DNA from: an uncultured Eubacteriales bacterium | GTDB taxonomy: Bacteria > Bacillota > Clostridia > Peptostreptococcales > Anaerovoracaceae | NCBI GenBank assembly: GCA_900551415.1 | Contig: URWB01000017.1 | Location: 1 to 25,991 of the forward strand | Direction: 5' to 3' | Length of the DNA stretch: 25,991 bases | Part shown: one piece after another, positions 23,630 through 25,991 of the stretch | How the letters are laid out: every line of letters starts with the position of its first letter | Numbering within the stretch: the first letter of the stretch is position 1 | The notes under the pieces: generated by a model | The model's database searches: none | What the model saw: only the letters and a program-made list of their open reading frames with translations | What the model was told of the DNA's origin: nothing | Program-made: the position numbers and the translations under genes

Positions 23630-24358
23630 TTAGATTTTTTTACGCACGATCATGTGTTTGATCACACGATCAAGAAAATACTCCTCAGAATACAGCACTG
23701 GCTGGGAGCGCAGGTCGTAGCCCACCTCTCCGATGAACAGCAGTGCGCAGCTTAGCGGGATATTCAAAGCGTCAGCGACTTCCTGCGTTACGGGAAGCGC
23801 CCGCAGCTCCGAAAGGTTAGTCTCCACAGATACAGAGCAGAACTTTTTCATAAACTCGAAAATAGGCGGCCGCAGGTCCTCAAGCTGGTAGCTATTATTT
23901 TCGATCAGCTGCATGGGCAGGTAATCCACACAAAAAATCGCAGGACGGCCATCAGCGCTGATCATACGCGCCACACGCAGCACCTGCTCCCCTACAGGGA
24001 TATTCAGCTGCGCCGCCACGGCGGCATTGGTCGAATCTATCCGGCTGCGCACCCACTCTGTTTTAGCGTGCTTGCCACTGAGCTCCAATGTCTGGTTCAG
24101 CTCAAAATTCAGATCCAGCCGGGTATCAACATGAACCACGCTCTTGTTGATCAGCGTACCGATGCCATGTTTTCGCACTACCCAGCCCTCACGCTCTAAT
24201 CGGGCCAAGCTTTCGCGGATCACATTCCTGCTCACGTTAAATTTTTCCGCCAGCTCCACCTCGGGGGGCAATGAATCTAATCCGTTAAAATCCCCATTCC
24301 TGATTTCATGGAGGAGTATCTGCGTAACTTTTTCAGAAAGCTGTGTTCCCTTTTCCAT
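23630..24358 (-). CDS. GntR family transcriptional regulator (HutC/UTRA type)
   Basis: A 242-residue regulator with an N-terminal winged helix-turn-helix (about 1-70: LPPEVELAEKFNVSRNVIRE and LEREGWVVRKHGIGTLI) and a C-terminal UTRA effector-binding domain (about 90-240). Such proteins are ligand-responsive repressors or activators of catabolic or uptake operons. The ligand here is unknown. The start at 24358 has AGGGAG about 9 bases upstream. Its own promoter carries a large perfect palindrome just after the -10 box, so it is probably autoregulated. It reads toward the truncated M20 gene 24 bases downstream, whose complete form was probably its target, and it follows the Mch-like/unknown gene pair. 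Confidence 0.88.
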   Translation of the reverse strand: MEKGTQLSEKVTQILLHEIRNGDFNGLDSLPPEVELAEKFNVSRNVIRESLARLEREGWVVRKHGIGTLINKSVVHVDTRLDLNFELNQTLELSGKHAKTEWVRSRIDSTNAAVAAQLNIPVGEQVLRVARMISADGRPAIFCVDYLPMQLIENNSYQLEDLRPPIFEFMKKFCSVSVETNLSELRALPVTQEVADALNIPLSCALLFIGEVGYDLRSQPVLYSEEYFLDRVIKHMIVRKKI

Positions 24359-24388
24359 CCTGCGTTTTCTCCCTGACTACATTCTTTC

Positions 24389-24413
24389 ATCAAATAGGTC
24401 CTACCTATTTGAT
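24389..24413. promoter_or_regulatory. Palindromic operator for the GntR regulator
   Basis: A perfect inverted repeat with 11-bp arms (ATCAAATAGGT and ACCTATTTGAT) separated by CCT. Its core GGT-N3-ACC fits GntR-family operators. It overlaps the last two bases of the -10 box and covers the predicted start of transcription, a position typical of repression. Confidence 0.8.
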
Positions 24414-24440
24414 CGTACCATCCCTGTCTTTATTTGTCAA
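24412..24440 (-). promoter_or_regulatory. Sigma-A promoter for the GntR gene
   Basis: Minus strand: perfect TTGACA, a 17-base spacer, then TACGAT (4 of 6). The transcription start would be near 24405, inside the palindromic operator. The leader is about 47 bases. Confidence 0.75.
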
Positions 24441-24471
24441 TCGACATTTGCGCCTTTTCAATGTTCCTTCG

Positions 24472-24512
24472 AAAAAATCTGTATCAGGGGCGATACCCTG
24501 CCGTCAGCAGGG
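24472..24512 (-). terminator. Double-hairpin terminator after the 213-aa gene
   Basis: The minus-strand RNA has one stem spanning the stop codon (CCCTGC with GCAGGG) and a second just after it (GTATC with GATAC), followed by AGATTTTTT. The 10-base sequence CAGGGGCGAT occurs twice on the plus strand here (24485-24494 and 24508-24517), so the two stems may compete with each other. Confidence 0.55.
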
Positions 24513-25145
24513 GCGATTATCCAGCATTTTCAGCAATTCCGCCTCATCCACGCTGCCGCTGACCCAAGTGTTGGCAGTTGCCATATTCTGCACCCGCAGC
24601 TCGCCGCAGCGGTTCATAGCGGTCATGGCGGCCTTTACCGCCTCATCATCGGAGCTGCGCAGCCAAACAGTGTGCATAGCTCCATAGGCATATGCTGCGG
24701 CCTCTCTTGCAAGCATAAGGGATAGGTCATCGCACAGAGGCGCCAGGAAAATAGAGCTCCATGAAAATTCTGCCGGCAGCTTCAGCTCGGTCAGCACCCG
24801 CACGCTCTCCTTGAATGCCCGGTATGTTACCGCCGCCGCACCATCGGGCCGCAGCAGGAATACCGTTGTCGCCTCCGGCACTTGAGCCGGTATGTGGTCT
24901 GTCAGAATCACAGTTCCGTATTTCCATACTTCCACCGTGCCGTCTGCCGTGCTTGCCACATGGGGCAGCGTCAGCTCTGCAGGAGCGTCCAGGCGGAATT
25001 CCACAGTGGGCAGCTTATTCCGGCTTCCCAGCATACGGCAATCAAACGACAGATCCGCAGCCTCCCCGCACAGGGTAAAGATCATGTCCAGCGCTCCCTG
25101 CCAGGAGCGGCGGTTTTCAACATCCAGATCCTTGATATGCATCAC
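24504..25145 (-). CDS. Unrecognised 213-aa protein coupled to the Mch-like gene
   Basis: I do not recognise this family. The product is a soluble-looking protein with no signal peptide or transmembrane segment. It has five cysteines scattered through it and one at the very end (NRPC), and mixed alpha/beta composition with Ala-rich helices in the second half. It is translationally coupled to the Mch-like gene: the GTG start at 25145 overlaps the Mch stop by four bases (GTGA), and GGAGGG lies 8 bases before it; an ATG at 25142 is the alternative. A terminator follows immediately. Tight coupling suggests that it acts with the Mch homolog, perhaps on the same C1 carrier or a related substrate. 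That is inference only. Confidence 0.7.
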   Translation of the reverse strand: MMHIKDLDVENRRSWQGALDMIFTLCGEAADLSFDCRMLGSRNKLPTVEFRLDAPAELTLPHVASTADGTVEVWKYGTVILTDHIPAQVPEATTVFLLRPDGAAAVTYRAFKESVRVLTELKLPAEFSWSSIFLAPLCDDLSLMLAREAAAYAYGAMHTVWLRSSDDEAVKAAMTAMNRCGELRVQNMATANTWVSGSVDEAELLKMLDNRPC

Positions 25146-25991
25146 AGTATCTTCCCTCCGTCTCCAAGGAAAGCCTTTTCCAGCGTCTCGTCATTCAAAC
25201 GCCCTGTGGAATAGGAGTTTCCTGTGGTAATATTAAAAAAGTTAATCTTGCAGGGTGCATCCCAATCTCTGGGGACATAGGCCCAGTTATTGCCGCATCG
25301 GTCAAAGAGGATTTGAAAGGGCGTTCCATAAACATCCGTACACTTGGAGAAGGGAATATCCTCCAGCATTACGGTAATATCCTTGTCCTCGCACCGCACC
25401 GTCAGATTTGTTTCCTGTCCGTAGATCAGGCAATCGTTTACCCGGCCGTAGGCAATGGCCTCATCGTCCACTACGCTGACCATGGGCGTTGTAGCGTTGC
25501 CCTCAATAATCTGCTCCATGGAGAAGCCCCTGTCCGCCACCGTGGGCATCGCCTGCTCCACGTTGCGGGCACACACCTGTACGGCACCTACCATGCATCC
25601 CGTCCGGGCAGCCATGATATAGAGCTTCTCCGGCGCAATACCGCACACCCTCCCAATGCTCTCGGCCAGCTCTTCATCGGGTAGAACCGTGGTCTGCACG
25701 CCGGCCACCGCCTTGCGGGGCGCCACGTCACGATAATCCACGGATTGGGCGAACTGATCCGATCCCAGGATGGATCGCACCGGTCCCGAAATCCCCTGCA
25801 GATCGCCCCGCCAAGGCACCCTGGTGGCAGCCACATAGGAGGCCATTTCACATACGCCCGGATTTTCCGTGAACACCCGCAACCCGGGCACCGTGTAGTT
25901 CTTCAGCGGGATCATGGCAAAGCTCAATCGGCCCAGCCCGCCCATACCTACCTCGGCAAAATACTTTCCGGCCCGAAAACCGCCCTTGCAG
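25142..25991 (-). CDS. Methenyl-tetrahydromethanopterin cyclohydrolase (Mch) homolog, 5' end outside the window
   Basis: The frame is open to the window edge and encodes 282 residues. The family has about 310-325, so roughly 35-40 N-terminal residues lie outside. The Mch pattern is recognisable along the whole length: AGKYFAEVGMGGLGR, ISGPVRSI, LPDEELAESIGRVCGI followed by PEKLYIMAA, GAVQVCARNVEQA, and the YGRVNDCLIYG motif. Mch hydrolyses methenyl-H4MPT to formyl-H4MPT in methanogens, sulfate-reducing archaea and H4MPT-using methylotrophs. The R-x-x-E pair in CARNVE corresponds to the Arg and Glu reported as functionally important in Archaeoglobus Mch. Whether this protein acts on H4MPT, on a folate or on something else is unknown. 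The next gene overlaps its stop. Confidence 0.75.
   Translation of the reverse strand, partial: CKGGFRAGKYFAEVGMGGLGRLSFAMIPLKNYTVPGLRVFTENPGVCEMASYVAATRVPWRGDLQGISGPVRSILGSDQFAQSVDYRDVAPRKAVAGVQTTVLPDEELAESIGRVCGIAPEKLYIMAARTGCMVGAVQVCARNVEQAMPTVADRGFSMEQIIEGNATTPMVSVVDDEAIAYGRVNDCLIYGQETNLTVRCEDKDITVMLEDIPFSKCTDVYGTPFQILFDRCGNNWAYVPRDWDAPCKINFFNITTGNSYSTGRLNDETLEKAFLGDGGKIL

Overview
The window looks like a chromosomal segment of an anaerobic, spore-forming member of the Bacillota (class Clostridia). The reasons are the radC-mreB-mreC-mreD-mrdA-minD wall/shape cluster, RNase Y, NrdR, a SigK-type sporulation sigma factor, a DUF1540 protein, and RocR-like sigma-54 activators with their own sigma-54 promoter. 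A closer placement (an amino-acid-fermenting Eubacteriales such as Family XIII/Anaerovoracaceae) is only a guess. Nearly all genes run on the minus strand. No stretch longer than about 300 bases lacks a gene, and no tRNA, rRNA, CRISPR array or insertion sequence was found.

Left edge (1-2300): an AT-rich end carries the N-terminal stub of an AGCS alanine/glycine symporter. It abuts, at about position 320, the N-terminal stub of an APC amino-acid permease. The permease stub follows a complete RocB-like M20 peptidase, which has a near-consensus sigma-54 (-24/-12) promoter. Region 2384-8958 reads, in transcription order, MATE exporter, NifS-type cysteine desulfurase, ThiI, and two overlapping RocR-like sigma-54 activators. 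The activators probably drive the rocB-like promoter next door. NifS and ThiI form the tRNA 4-thiouridine sulfur relay.

Region 9059-18817 is the growth and shape section: rny (RNase Y), then rodA on the plus strand with its own promoter, convergent with the radC-mreBCD-mrdA-minD run. minC and minE are absent, MinD lacks its C-terminal membrane anchor, and a long nested hairpin lies between rodA and minD. Region 19088-23101 holds a DUF1540 gene and sigK on the plus strand, convergent with nrdR-cmk-class B PBP. sigK appears to lack a pro-sequence.

Right edge (23271-25991): an in-frame chimera of an M20 peptidase N-terminus and a flavin-reductase-like C-terminus lies downstream of a GntR/UTRA regulator, which has a palindromic operator on its own promoter. 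Upstream of that is an unrecognised 213-aa gene translationally coupled to a homolog of methenyl-tetrahydromethanopterin cyclohydrolase (Mch), an archaeal/methylotroph C1 enzyme that is unexpected here. Both window ends carry broken genes. The roughly 23-kb core may therefore be flanked by real rearrangements or by assembly joins.
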